From the NCBI GenBank assembly GCA_016182965.1, contig JACPFM010000019.1:40393-104392 (forward strand): 64,000 nt of DNA. Direction: 5' to 3'. The notes beneath the pieces are model-generated. The model had not been told where the DNA came from and did not search any database. It saw only the letters and a program-made list of their open reading frames with translations. Below, piece after piece: positions 56,343 to 64,000 of the stretch; within the stretch, counting starts at the first letter, position 1; each line of letters begins with the position of its first letter. The stretch comes from Deltaproteobacteria bacterium (GTDB lineage Bacteria > Myxococcota_A > Polyangia > Polyangiales > JADJMO01). Position numbers and translations under genes: made by a program.

Positions 56343-57915
56343 GGGTGTAGTTCTCATCGTGACGCCGCGCGTGCCCGCTTCGGCTTCCGCGGCGACTCGG
56401 GCTTGAATGCGATCACGTTCGCGAGCACGGTGACCTCGGTGTGGAACGTGGCGGCGAGGAGCGCCCAGGCCTGATCGAAGCGCTCGCTCTGGTCCCATCC
56501 GCGCGGCGTCAGGATCGCCTGCGCGCCGCCAGCGCTCCAGCGCATGCCGCTCTGCTTCAACCGCTGCGTGACGAGCGTCTTGCATGCGGCCTCCACGACG
56601 CCGGAACCGATCATGAAGCCCTGGCGCTTCAGGTCTGCGTAGCGCATCCGCGGCTTGTTCTTGCGGAAGTACGCGAGTTCACGCGCGATCACCTTGCGCT
56701 GCGGATGCTTCGTCGCGAGGTGCTTCAGCGCTCGAATGACCTTGTCCTGGCCGCCGGCCTCGTCGCGCAGGGTGTCGCGGAGCGTCGCGTACCGGAACTG
56801 CGTCTCGTGGGTCCCGTCGCCGTATGCCGCTGCGATCGCGGCATGCAGATGCTCGGTCGCGTGGAAGAAGTCGATCGCTTCCTCTCCCTCGGGCAGAGCC
56901 GGCGACGAGAGGTACTGCCAGTTGTCGTTCGCACCGTCGGCGATCTTCACGAGCTTCAGGTCCGGCCGCGCCTTCAACACCGCGCGCACCTCCGCCGTGA
57001 GCATCTCCTTCAGCGTCGCCTTCTTCGGCTCCGGCGCGCGCGCCAACCGGATCGCGCCGAGGAGATCGCCCTTCGCGTCGCAGAAAGACACAGTCGCGCA
57101 GCTGGTCTCGCGATACCCGGCAGGGCCCTTGCTTTGCCGTCCCTCCGCGGCCGCATCGGCGCGTACCTGCGTGGGGCTATTGCCGCCGTCAACCGGCGCA
57201 AGCACGCCGTCGAGCGAGGCCGTGATCGAGACGGTGCCCTCGGGGATAACCAAGCCCTCACGGAGCGCCGCTTCGAACGCCTCGCGGTTGCCCTCCCAAC
57301 GCTCCGAGACGAGTTTCGGCAGACGATCCAAGCTGCTCTTCGAGGGAGTCATGTTGCCCACGCGCTTGAAGAGCTCCTCGCTCTTCTGCGGCGTCATCTG
57401 TGTGACGACCCACAGCGCCTGCTGGGCGGCGCGAGGCGTCCAGAAGTTGCCGATGATCCAGAGAGTCAGCTCCATCGGGCTGACGCAGTGACCTTCGTCG
57501 TCGGTGCGATCCTTGTACAGGGTCCGCTCGACTTCGACCTCGCCCGCCGCCGTGACATAGGTCTGCGATTGGCGGAGCACCCGCCGATGCACCTTCCCGT
57601 CGATGACCACCGCGTCGGCGTCGATGTCGCGCGTGGCCATCTCGGCCGCGATCACATCGCGTTCGAACGCCATGACGCGCTCGTGGAGCTCGCGCTCGAA
57701 CTCGGCGAACGCGCGCGGCCCGGTCTTGCCAACCATCCGATGAGTTTCAAGGAACTTGCGGAGTTCCTCCAGCGGGGTCGCCGAAGCCTCCGACGGGACA
57801 CACGTGGCCGCTGCTGCTGCTGCGCGAACTCGGGCGAGGTTGCTCATGCGGCGCAGAACGCCGCGTCCTCCACGAAAATTCCGCGGCGATTCGCGTCACG
57901 GTCGGATCTACACCC
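56343..57915 (-). mobile_element. Complete insertion sequence, ISKra4-type, 1573 bp
   Basis: Terminal inverted repeats of 23 bp (56343-56365 and 57893-57915) start GGGTGTAG and match at 19 of 23 positions, ending in shared CGTGACGC. The element is bracketed by an 8-bp direct repeat TCAGCAGT at 56335-56342 and 57916-57923, a target-site duplication. It contains one intact transposase gene. The boundaries are read directly from the sequence. Confidence 0.88.
56354..57847 (-). CDS. ISKra4-family transposase
   Basis: 497 aa, intact. DDE-type transposase: the first Asp in VSITASLDGVLAPV, the second in VKIADGANDNWQ, and the Glu in MIGSGVVEAACKTLVTQRLK; DFFHATEHLHAA lies between. The C-terminal SGMRWSAGGAQAILTPRG block is characteristic of the ISKra4 family. 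The stop falls inside the left terminal repeat. No frameshift, so the element may still be active. Confidence 0.94.
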   Translation of the reverse strand: MSNLARVRAAAAAATCVPSEASATPLEELRKFLETHRMVGKTGPRAFAEFERELHERVMAFERDVIAAEMATRDIDADAVVIDGKVHRRVLRQSQTYVTAAGEVEVERTLYKDRTDDEGHCVSPMELTLWIIGNFWTPRAAQQALWVVTQMTPQKSEELFKRVGNMTPSKSSLDRLPKLVSERWEGNREAFEAALREGLVIPEGTVSITASLDGVLAPVDGGNSPTQVRADAAAEGRQSKGPAGYRETSCATVSFCDAKGDLLGAIRLARAPEPKKATLKEMLTAEVRAVLKARPDLKLVKIADGANDNWQYLSSPALPEGEEAIDFFHATEHLHAAIAAAYGDGTHETQFRYATLRDTLRDEAGGQDKVIRALKHLATKHPQRKVIARELAYFRKNKPRMRYADLKRQGFMIGSGVVEAACKTLVTQRLKQSGMRWSAGGAQAILTPRGWDQSERFDQAWALLAATFHTEVTVLANVIAFKPESPRKPKRARAASR

Positions 57916-58143
57916 TCAGCAGTGGTCGGCAAGCCCGGGGAGACCCTTCGCGATCGATCGGCAGAGGCTCGCTTCGTGCTCCATACGCCTAACAGGTCGG
58001 CGACGCGCTCGTCGCCCACCCGGTGAGGAGACACTGGTCCAACGTCTCGTCAGCGATCCGCCACCACGAAGCTGACCGTCACTGTCGCGGCAACCTCGCG
58101 CGCGCGCCCGGCGCCGTCGCGACGGCGGCCGCTCGTGAGCACA

Positions 58144-58187
58144 AAAAAAGGCGGCGGCCCGCCCCCGATCGCTCGGGCGCGGGCCGT
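58144..58187 (-). terminator. Intrinsic terminator on the minus strand
   Basis: Read on the minus strand: stem CGGCCCGC/GCGGGCCG with an inner CCCGA/TCGGG extension, then CCGCC and seven T (58144-58150 as A on the plus strand). It follows the Cys-rich lipoprotein gene stop by 17 bp. Confidence 0.85.
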
Positions 58188-58203
58188 TCGCTCACTTCGG
58201 CGA

Positions 58204-59064
58204 TCAGTCGCCGGACGCGTCGGTCGCGGTCTCGCCGGCCGCGTCGCCCGTGCCGGTCTCGCCGCCGGTCTCGCCGCCCGTCTCGGTGCCGGCGTCGCCG
58301 CTCGGCTTGTCGGTCGTGACGTTCGACCAGTCGCCGCCGTCGCGGCAGGCGCCGCGGAAGAACAGGACGTAGTCGTAGTCGCTGCGCGGGAAGCAGACGC
58401 CGAGCCCGTCCTTGCTGGCGCAGGCGCTGTAGTCCTTCGTGGCGATGTCGTAGCAGGCGCCGCGCGGCTTGGTGCTGGTGCCTTTCGCCTGGGCAGCCTG
58501 GATGCAGTCACCCCACTCGCTGGACGTCGTCGTCTTGCCCGAGCCCGGCGTCGTGTCGCACTCCTCGGTGCTGCAGATCTCCAGCATACAGTCGAAGTTG
58601 CACTGGATGCTCTTGGCGCACGGATCGGTCGGGGCGACCTTCTTGATGCAGTTGGCCGAGTCGGCCCAGATGAAGTCGACGAGCCAGTCGGTCAGGGTGC
58701 AGGCGTCGCACGCCTTGTACTTCGCGCGTGCGTTGGTGCAGGTCGTCGACGTGGCGGTGTCGGAGAAGCAGCCGGTGACGATCGCGTCGATCGCCTCGTC
58801 GGTGCAGACGGTCTTGCCGGCCTTGCCCGCCGGCTCCTCGCACGCGAAGCCCGTGGGCAGCGGCGCAGCGCAGGTGTAGGGCGCGGTCTCGGGCTTGTAC
58901 GTGTCGGTCGCGCCGGTGTCGACCGCGCCGCCGGTGTCGCCGACCACGCCGGTGTCGGCGGTGGGCGTCGTCTCTTTGTCGTCGCCGCCGCAGCCGGCGA
59001 ACGCCACGGAGCCCAGGGCGCCCGCGGCAAGGAGGAATGCGAAGGTAAAGGCTCCGTGCTTCAT
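58204..59064 (-). CDS. Cys-rich lipoprotein, myxobacterial type
   Basis: 286 aa from the ATG at 59064. Lipobox VAFAGC, a Thr/Asp/Gly linker (PTADTGVVGDTGG), then a domain with about fifteen Cys (FACEEPAG, TVCTDEAIDAIVTGCF, KACDACTLTDW, CAKSIQCNFDCMLEICSTEEC) and a second Gly/Glu/Thr-rich acidic tail. Such proteins are common on the myxobacterial surface; function unknown. Followed by a strong terminator. Confidence 0.8.
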   Translation of the reverse strand: MKHGAFTFAFLLAAGALGSVAFAGCGGDDKETTPTADTGVVGDTGGAVDTGATDTYKPETAPYTCAAPLPTGFACEEPAGKAGKTVCTDEAIDAIVTGCFSDTATSTTCTNARAKYKACDACTLTDWLVDFIWADSANCIKKVAPTDPCAKSIQCNFDCMLEICSTEECDTTPGSGKTTTSSEWGDCIQAAQAKGTSTKPRGACYDIATKDYSACASKDGLGVCFPRSDYDYVLFFRGACRDGGDWSNVTTDKPSGDAGTETGGETGGETGTGDAAGETATDASGD

Positions 59065-59260
59065 GGCGCGCGGTCTACGCGCAGATGAGCCGGAGTGCAA
59101 ATCCGCCCCTCGCGCCGCGGCCGTGTCCGACGGCATCACGGCGGAATTGCTTGACTTTCACGAGCCGCCTCGTCTGTCGGAATCCGCCGACGACGGCCGA
59201 GCTACCGTCCCAGGGCCGCGGTATCGGTCCGGGCGCCGGGCGCTAGACTCCCCGCCCCTC

Positions 59261-60454
59261 ATGCGGCCGCTCCTCGTCTACGTGCACTTCCCCTGGTGCC
59301 TCGAGAAGTGCCCGTACTGCGATTTCGTCAGCTACAAGACCGACCGCGAGGCGATCGATCACGACGCGTACGCCGACGCCATCGTGCGAGAGCTCGAGGC
59401 GCGCCGGCCGTGGCTCGACGGGCACGCGCTCTCGTCGATCTTCCTCGGCGGCGGCACCCCGTCGCTGTGGGCCCCGCACGCGATCGCCCGCGTGCTCGAG
59501 GCGATCCGCGCCTCGTTTCCGCCGCCGGATCCGCGGCAAGCCGACCTCGAGATCACCGCCGAGTGCAACCCGAGCTCGCTCGATCGCGCGGTCGCGCGCG
59601 AGCTCGTCGGCGCCGGCGTCGGCCGCCTGTCGGTGGGCGTGCAGTCGCTCGACGGCGCGCAGCTGAAGTTCCTCGGCAGGCTGCACGACGTCGCGCGCGC
59701 GATCGACGCGATCGACGCTGCCGTGGCCGAGGCGCCGCGCGTCTCGGCCGATCTGATCTTCGGGTTGCCCGAGCAGTCGCCCGACGAGGCGGCCTCCCAC
59801 GCCGCCGAGCTCGTCGATCGCGGGCTGTCGCACCTCTCCGCCTACGCGCTGACCATCGAGCCGGGGACGCGCTTCGGCGAGCTCGCGCGACGCGGTCGCC
59901 TGCCGACGGCCACCGACGACGCCACGGCCGACGCGTTCCTCGCGATCGAGGCCGCCCTCGCCGCCCGCGGCCTCGATCACTACGAGGTCTCGAACTACGC
60001 GAGGCCGGGCCAGGAGGCGCGTCACAACCTCGGCTACTGGCGCGGCGCCTCGTACCTCGGGCTCGGCGTCGCGGCCTACGGCTACGGCCCGGTGGACGGC
60101 GGCGCGATCCGCTACCGGAACGCCACCGATCCCGAGCGGTACGTCGCCGGCGCCCGCGTCCTGCGGCCCGGCGCGCCGTCGCTCGACGATCGGGTGACCG
60201 TGAGCGTCGGGGCGCTCGACGCCGAGACGCTGCTCCGCGAGCGCATCATGCTCGGTCTGCGCCTCGCCGAGGGCCTCGATCTCGCCGCCGTCGCGCGCGA
60301 GCTCGGGCTCGATCCGAGCGAGGTCTTCCGTGGGCGCACCGCCGCGATCGAGCGCCTGACGCGCGATGGGGCCCTTGCGATCGAGGGCACGCGCCTCAGG
60401 ATCCCTCCCGCGCGGCGGCTCGGCACCGACGGTGTAGCCGCGCGCTTGTTTTGA
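59261..60454 (+). CDS. hemW: Heme chaperone HemW (HemN-like radical SAM)
   Basis: 397 aa from the ATG at 59261. Radical SAM cysteines C13-x3-C17-x2-C20 (CLEKCPYC) at the very N-terminus, as in HemW, not HemN. GGGTPSLW, TAECNPSS, VGVQSLD, ADLIFGLPEQ, HYEVSNYA and RHNLGYWRG are all present. HemW binds heme and hands it to respiratory enzymes; older annotation calls it oxygen-independent coproporphyrinogen oxidase. Confidence 0.95.
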   Translation: MRPLLVYVHFPWCLEKCPYCDFVSYKTDREAIDHDAYADAIVRELEARRPWLDGHALSSIFLGGGTPSLWAPHAIARVLEAIRASFPPPDPRQADLEITAECNPSSLDRAVARELVGAGVGRLSVGVQSLDGAQLKFLGRLHDVARAIDAIDAAVAEAPRVSADLIFGLPEQSPDEAASHAAELVDRGLSHLSAYALTIEPGTRFGELARRGRLPTATDDATADAFLAIEAALAARGLDHYEVSNYARPGQEARHNLGYWRGASYLGLGVAAYGYGPVDGGAIRYRNATDPERYVAGARVLRPGAPSLDDRVTVSVGALDAETLLRERIMLGLRLAEGLDLAAVARELGLDPSEVFRGRTAAIERLTRDGALAIEGTRLRIPPARRLGTDGVAARLF

Positions 60455-60489
60455 CGGCCACTCGTTTTCGTCGCCCGAGGGAGCTCACG

Positions 60490-60882
60490 TTGCATCGATC
60501 CTTGCAGATCCAGGTCCTCTCCTGGCTGGCCGCGCTCGCCACGCTCGGCGCCGCGACCAGGCCGACGTTCGACACCATCCTGTTCGCCACGGCGTTCGTG
60601 TTCGGCACGCTCTTGATGCACGTCCGCGAGCGCCTCGAGCCCAAGGGCGCGCCGTCGGGCCGGGCGATCGGACGCGTGCTCGGCGTCGTGTTCGCGTGGG
60701 GCGCCGTTGCGCTGCGTCACTTCTCGTCTCTCGGCGCGAAGTTCCCGCCGCGCCTCTCGACCGCGATGTTGATCGCCGCCGCGGTCATTCCGACCGGCAT
60801 CGCCTTGATCGAGGGCACGCTCGCGTTGCTCTCCCGCCGCGCCCGGGCCCGCGCCGCCGAGCGCGCGCCCACCGACTCCTGA
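60490..60882 (+). CDS. Small hypothetical membrane protein
   Basis: 130 aa from the TTG at 60490, chosen because GAGGGAG (60477-60483) lies 6 nt before it; no ATG fits. Two to three hydrophobic helices: LSWLAALATLGAA, FATAFVFGTLLMHV, and AMLIAAAVIPTGIALIEGTLALL, with an Arg/Ala-rich C-terminus. Not recognised. Follows hemW by 35 bp. Confidence 0.65.
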   Translation: MHRSLQIQVLSWLAALATLGAATRPTFDTILFATAFVFGTLLMHVRERLEPKGAPSGRAIGRVLGVVFAWGAVALRHFSSLGAKFPPRLSTAMLIAAAVIPTGIALIEGTLALLSRRARARAAERAPTDS

Positions 60883-60905
60883 GGGCCGAAGGCCGTCTCG
60901 GGGGA

Positions 60906-61196
60906 TCAGGGCGTGACGCGCTCGGCGCCCTCGGGCACCGTCCAACCGGCGCTGACGTCGATGTCGCCCTTGAGCCCCGCCGCGCGCAGCGCCGGCTCGA
61001 TCACCTCGCTCGAGGTGATGCGAAACCCGGGACAACCCGCGCAGGCGCCGGCAAGGTGCAGACGGACGCCCCCGCCCGCCTTGCGGACGACGTAGAGCAC
61101 GCCGCCGTCCGCCTCGACGAGCGGGGCGACGACCTCGCGCAAGGTGCGCACGACGGGCTCGGGCAGATCGGGCAAGGACCGTCCCCACGCTATCAC
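60906..61196 (-). CDS. NifU C-terminal domain protein
   Basis: 96 aa from the GTG at 61196, before which GGTGGGGGG is a plausible ribosome site; a TTG at 61217 would add seven residues. LREVVAPLVEADGG and CAGCPG (Cys52, Cys55) define the NifU/Nfu scaffold fold, which carries and transfers Fe-S clusters. Convergent with the preceding gene. Confidence 0.9.
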   Translation of the reverse strand: MIAWGRSLPDLPEPVVRTLREVVAPLVEADGGVLYVVRKAGGGVRLHLAGACAGCPGFRITSSEVIEPALRAAGLKGDIDVSAGWTVPEGAERVTP

Positions 61197-61294
61197 ACGC
61201 CCCCCACCCGACGACAAACGACGGACGACGACGGACGTGGACTCGCGCTTTACGTAACACGCCGATCGCCGCTAGCCTCTCCCGAGGACCGCGC

Positions 61295-62194
61295 GTGGCT
61301 CGCTATCGCCTCCGCCTGCTGCTGCAGGAGTTCGATCTGCCCCCGGGGGAGACCCTCCTCGGGCGCAGCCCCGAATGCCACGTGACCATCGATGACCCGC
61401 TGGTGTCCCGCGAGCACGCCAAGATCCTCTTCGAGGGCGACCGCGTGATCGTGCGCGATCTCTCGAGCCGCAACGGCGTCCGAGTCAACGGCCAGCGCGT
61501 CGAGGGCGAGCGCGCCCTCGAAGACGGCGATCGCATCCGCATCGGCAACCAGGAGATCGTCTTCACCCGCGTGGTCACGCCGCGGCGCCCCGGCCGCCCG
61601 ACGGGCAGCCTCCGCCATTGCCGCAAGTGCCAGACGCCCTACGTGGCCGAGGTGCCGCAGTGCCCGAACTGCGGCTACGCGCCGGGCGGCGAAGACACGC
61701 TGAACGGCGCCGCTCCCGCCGGCAACCTCGATCGCGAGAACTGGTCGCTCCAGATGCAGCTCGAGCTCCTCGACAAAGCGCTCTCGTTGCAGCGGCTCGC
61801 CGACGCCGATCGGGTGCTCGCGCGCGTCGCGATCGCCGTCGACGAGCGCGTCACCGCCGGGCTGCTGGTCGATCGCGCGCAGCTCGACGCCGCGTACGCC
61901 GGCGCCGTGAAGCTGTCGTCGTTCCAAGGCGACACGCAGTGGATCCGCTGGGTGCTCGCCACGGCGCAGCGCCTCGGCCGGCCGCCGGGGAGCTCGATCG
62001 TGGCGCGGCTCTCCGAGATGCCGTCGGTGCTGCTCGACGGCGCCCAGCGTCACCTCGAGGAGGCCGTCGATTCCTTCAGGGCGCGTCGCGAGGCGCTCGA
62101 CGACGAAGGGCGCGCGTCGCTCGCCGGGCTGACCGAGCTCCGCGCGCGCGTGCGCGAGCACGTCGAACGCAACACGACGGACGGGGGGGCCTGA
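61295..62194 (+). CDS. FHA-domain protein with zinc ribbon
   Basis: 299 aa, GTG start. FHA about 5-92: LLGRSPECHVTIDDPLVSREHAKI, SSRNGVRVNGQRV. Then a zinc ribbon CRKC ... CPNCG (about 109-128) and a helical C-terminal domain (about 145-299) rich in Leu/Arg/Glu, similar in outline to that of the next protein. Probably a phosphothreonine-reading adaptor. Translated 3 bp before its paralogue. Confidence 0.9.
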   Translation: MARYRLRLLLQEFDLPPGETLLGRSPECHVTIDDPLVSREHAKILFEGDRVIVRDLSSRNGVRVNGQRVEGERALEDGDRIRIGNQEIVFTRVVTPRRPGRPTGSLRHCRKCQTPYVAEVPQCPNCGYAPGGEDTLNGAAPAGNLDRENWSLQMQLELLDKALSLQRLADADRVLARVAIAVDERVTAGLLVDRAQLDAAYAGAVKLSSFQGDTQWIRWVLATAQRLGRPPGSSIVARLSEMPSVLLDGAQRHLEEAVDSFRARREALDDEGRASLAGLTELRARVREHVERNTTDGGA

Positions 62195-62197
62195 GCG

Positions 62198-63058
62198 ATG
62201 CGCTTCCGCCTGCGCTACCTCAAGCACGACCTCGAGCTGTCGTCCGGCACGTTCGCGATCGGACGTTCGGCCGACTGCCAGCTGTCGCTCGACGATCCGC
62301 TCGTCTCGCGCCGCCACGCGCTGCTGCACGTGCGCGACAACGAGGTCCTCGTCGAGGACGCCGGGAGCCGCAACGGCGTCCTGGTCAACGGCCTGCGCAT
62401 CGATCAGCGCACCCGCCTCGGCGACGGCGACGTCATCACCATCGGCGCGCAGGAGATGACCATCTCCGTCATCGCCGACAGCGAGCATGGGCGCCGCACC
62501 GTCCGTGCATCGCCGGCGACGAGCGCCGGCCCGGTGACGCTCGTGACCATGCCGGCGGCGCAGCCCATCGCCGCCCAGAACAGCCCCGAGATCATCCTCG
62601 GCGACGAGTCGACCATCGCGCGCCCCAAGCGCGGCGAGGCGCTCAAGCTGCTCGGCGGCGTCGCCGACAAAGCCCTCGCGCTCGGCAACCCCGAGAGCGC
62701 GGAGCGCCTCCTGCAGAACGGGCTGCAGGAGCTGATCTCCGACGTCCGCGCCGGGCGTCCGGTGCCGTCCGAGTCCCTCGACGTCGCCGCGCGCTTCGCC
62801 GCCCGCCTCGCCTCGGGGACGGGCAAGGGCGCGTGGGGCGACTACGCGATCGAGCTCTACGCGCAGACGCGCGCGCTGCCCCCCTCGCCCATCGTCGACG
62901 AGCTCTACGTCGCCGCGCGCAAGATGAAGGGCTTCGACCTCGCCCGCTTCCGCGCCTACCTCGACCAGTGCCGCGGGCGCATCGCGGAGCTGTCACCGAC
63001 GGAGAAGTTCGTGCTGCAGCGCCTCGAGGGGCTCGAGCGGATCATCGCGACGCGCTGA
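62198..63058 (+). CDS. FHA-domain protein, paralogue of the preceding gene
   Basis: 286 aa. FHA about 5-92 with AIGRSADCQLSLDDPLVSRRHALL and GSRNGVLVNGLRI. The linker holds several Thr (ATSAGPVTLVTMP) and lacks the zinc ribbon. The helical C-terminal half is like that of its neighbour, so the two arose by duplication. They may form a heterodimer or act on different partners. No kinase adjacent. Confidence 0.9.
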   Translation: MRFRLRYLKHDLELSSGTFAIGRSADCQLSLDDPLVSRRHALLHVRDNEVLVEDAGSRNGVLVNGLRIDQRTRLGDGDVITIGAQEMTISVIADSEHGRRTVRASPATSAGPVTLVTMPAAQPIAAQNSPEIILGDESTIARPKRGEALKLLGGVADKALALGNPESAERLLQNGLQELISDVRAGRPVPSESLDVAARFAARLASGTGKGAWGDYAIELYAQTRALPPSPIVDELYVAARKMKGFDLARFRAYLDQCRGRIAELSPTEKFVLQRLEGLERIIATR

Positions 63059-63473
63059 GAGGGCGCAGGCGCCGACATCATGCCTCCTGAGGCTGTGAAT
63101 TCTCGTGCTCTTGTGGTCGTCGGCTCGAATTGATCGCCGTCGTCCGCCGAGCTTGCGCGCGTGAAGGCGATGACCATGTTCGAGCGCATGATGCTCGCTC
63201 TCGAGCTCGGGCGGCTCTGCGTGAAGGTCGAGCTCCCGAAGGCAGCCAAGTGACTGACCGCACGGATCCACTCCGATCCGCACAATCTCGCCTCGGGCCG
63301 ACGGCAGATCGCTGAAGCGAACCCGCCGGCGCCGGAGCTCGACGCGATTGCTCGGCGTCGGCGCCACCCAGCGACGAGCTCGCGTGCGCCGCGCGCGACG
63401 CTCGCGCTCGCGCACGCCCGTCCGCTGCGAGCGCGCCATCGTCGACGCGCCCGCCGCTGCCGCACGCCGCCGC
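63059..63473. other. Intergenic region without recognisable gene
   Basis: 415 bp between the FHA pair and the four-helix-bundle gene. A 30-codon frame at 63161-63253 (VKAMTMFERMMLALELG) is open but has no support. No promoter or repeat motif was recognised. Confidence 0.5.
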
Positions 63474-63794
63474 TCAGCGCACGATCTTCACCAGCGCGCC
63501 GATCACGTGGTCGATCTTCGACGACGTGACCGGCGAAATGGACGCCACGTACCCGCACGCCAGCGCCACGTCGCAGCACGAACGCGCCTCGCGCATCTCG
63601 CAGATGCCGCGCTGATACACCGCATTGCGGATCTTCCCGCGCGCCGACGAGCCCTCGGCGATGGCCAGCGGCACCGACACCGACGACCGATCGAGCTGAT
63701 CGGCGAGGTTGCGATTGTGCCTCCCGATCTGCTCGATCACCGGCCGAAGCTCCCGAACCACCTCCAACGCGACCCAGTACACGTTCAGCAACAT
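63474..63794 (-). CDS. Four-helix-bundle protein (S23/Avd-like)
   Basis: 106 aa. The middle LADQLDRSSVSVPLAIAEGS is the hallmark of the four-helix-bundle family first described from 23S rRNA intervening sequences and related to Avd of diversity-generating retroelements. No rRNA or reverse transcriptase is in the window. Such genes are abundant in this bacterial group, and their role is unknown. Confidence 0.88.
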   Translation of the reverse strand: MLLNVYWVALEVVRELRPVIEQIGRHNRNLADQLDRSSVSVPLAIAEGSSARGKIRNAVYQRGICEMREARSCCDVALACGYVASISPVTSSKIDHVIGALVKIVR

Positions 63795-63895
63795 CGAAGC
63801 ACCCGTTCCCCGCGCGAGTCGCGCGCACGGCCCTTCCGCACGCCGCCCGCTCGGGGCAAAAGCCCCGCCACCAGGCGCGCGCAGGCGCTGTCCAG

Positions 63896-64000
63896 GCTCG
63901 CGAGCGCAGCGAGCGACGGCGCGCAGCGCCGCTCGCGAGCGCAGCGAGCGACGGCGCGCAGCGCCGCTCGCGAGGGCAGCGAGCGACGGCGCGCAGCGCC
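63896..64000. repeat. 35-bp tandem repeat, three units, running out of the window
   Basis: Units at 63896-63930, 63931-63965 and 63966-64000 begin GCTCGCGAGCGCAGCGAGCG; the third differs by one base. Each unit contains the self-complementary GCTCGCGAGC, and all are exactly 35 bp with no spacers. The array reaches the last base, so its true length is unknown. Confidence 0.92.

Noticed and set aside
63161..63253. 30-codon plus-strand ORF
   Set aside because: No ribosome site, homology pattern or coupling to a neighbour.
63474..63794. Diversity-generating retroelement or rRNA intervening sequence
   Set aside because: Only the four-helix-bundle gene is present; no reverse transcriptase, template repeat or rRNA.
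63896..64000. CRISPR array
   Set aside because: Units are directly adjacent with no spacers, and no cas gene is present.

Overview
The window is very GC-rich DNA and looks like the chromosome of a member of the Myxococcota, probably a Polyangia-type relative. The signs are a MYXO-CTERM-like C-terminus on the first gene, many lipoproteins with Asp/Ala/Gly/Thr linkers after the lipobox Cys, Cys-rich repeat proteins, sigma-54 response regulators, and a high density of Ser/Thr kinases and FHA proteins. No rRNA, tRNA or CRISPR array was seen. Affiliation is inferred from gene content only.

Layout. 1-1316: 3' end of a PQQ-type sugar/sorbosone dehydrogenase. 1297-11931: aceK, then two sigma-54 two-component systems (3238-6539 minus, 8005-10499 plus) flanking a TsdA-like dihaem cytochrome c, then a receiver-DUF4388-roadblock protein behind a candidate -24/-12 promoter. 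12031-19412: quinone oxidoreductase, icd (substrate of AceK, with the regulatory serine conserved), and a minus-strand block of secreted proteins (EEP-family lipoprotein, outer-membrane-like protein, alpha/beta hydrolase, VWA lipoprotein).

19769-25102 is the most unusual part. It holds an ElaA-type acetyltransferase, a radical SAM/SPASM protein, an acyltransferase, a methyltransferase, two tiny paralogous peptides (70 and 65 aa) with a Tat-like leader and a Cys/Pro/Asn/Gly tail, a PqqD-like protein and an HprK-like P-loop protein. Together they read as a candidate peptide-modification (RiPP-like) system that I cannot assign to a named class.

25264-33874: TCA-cycle genes mdh, sucC, sucD, followed by ndk, with an insertion of surface proteins (SPFH lipoprotein, PNGase F-like lipoprotein, Cys-rich lipoprotein) between mdh and sucC. 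34064-36336: an unknown protein and poly(A) polymerase/CCA-type nucleotidyltransferase. 36506-55070: a phospho-signalling island with two Ser/Thr kinases, an FHA protein, a VWA-membrane-FHA protein, a PP2C phosphatase and an FHA-ABC exporter fusion; the last four run as a tight operon. Large lipoproteins lie between the two kinases.

55382-57915 is accessory: a Cys-rich lipoprotein of visibly lower GC and a complete ISKra4-type insertion sequence with 23-bp terminal inverted repeats and an 8-bp target duplication. 58204-63794: Cys-rich lipoprotein, hemW, a small membrane protein, a NifU-domain protein, a tandem pair of FHA proteins and a four-helix-bundle protein. The window ends inside a perfect-length 35-bp tandem repeat.

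Intergenic DNA carries a family of heptamer repeats (GTCGTCA and GGTCGAA types) at several places, once inside the 5' end of a coding sequence.
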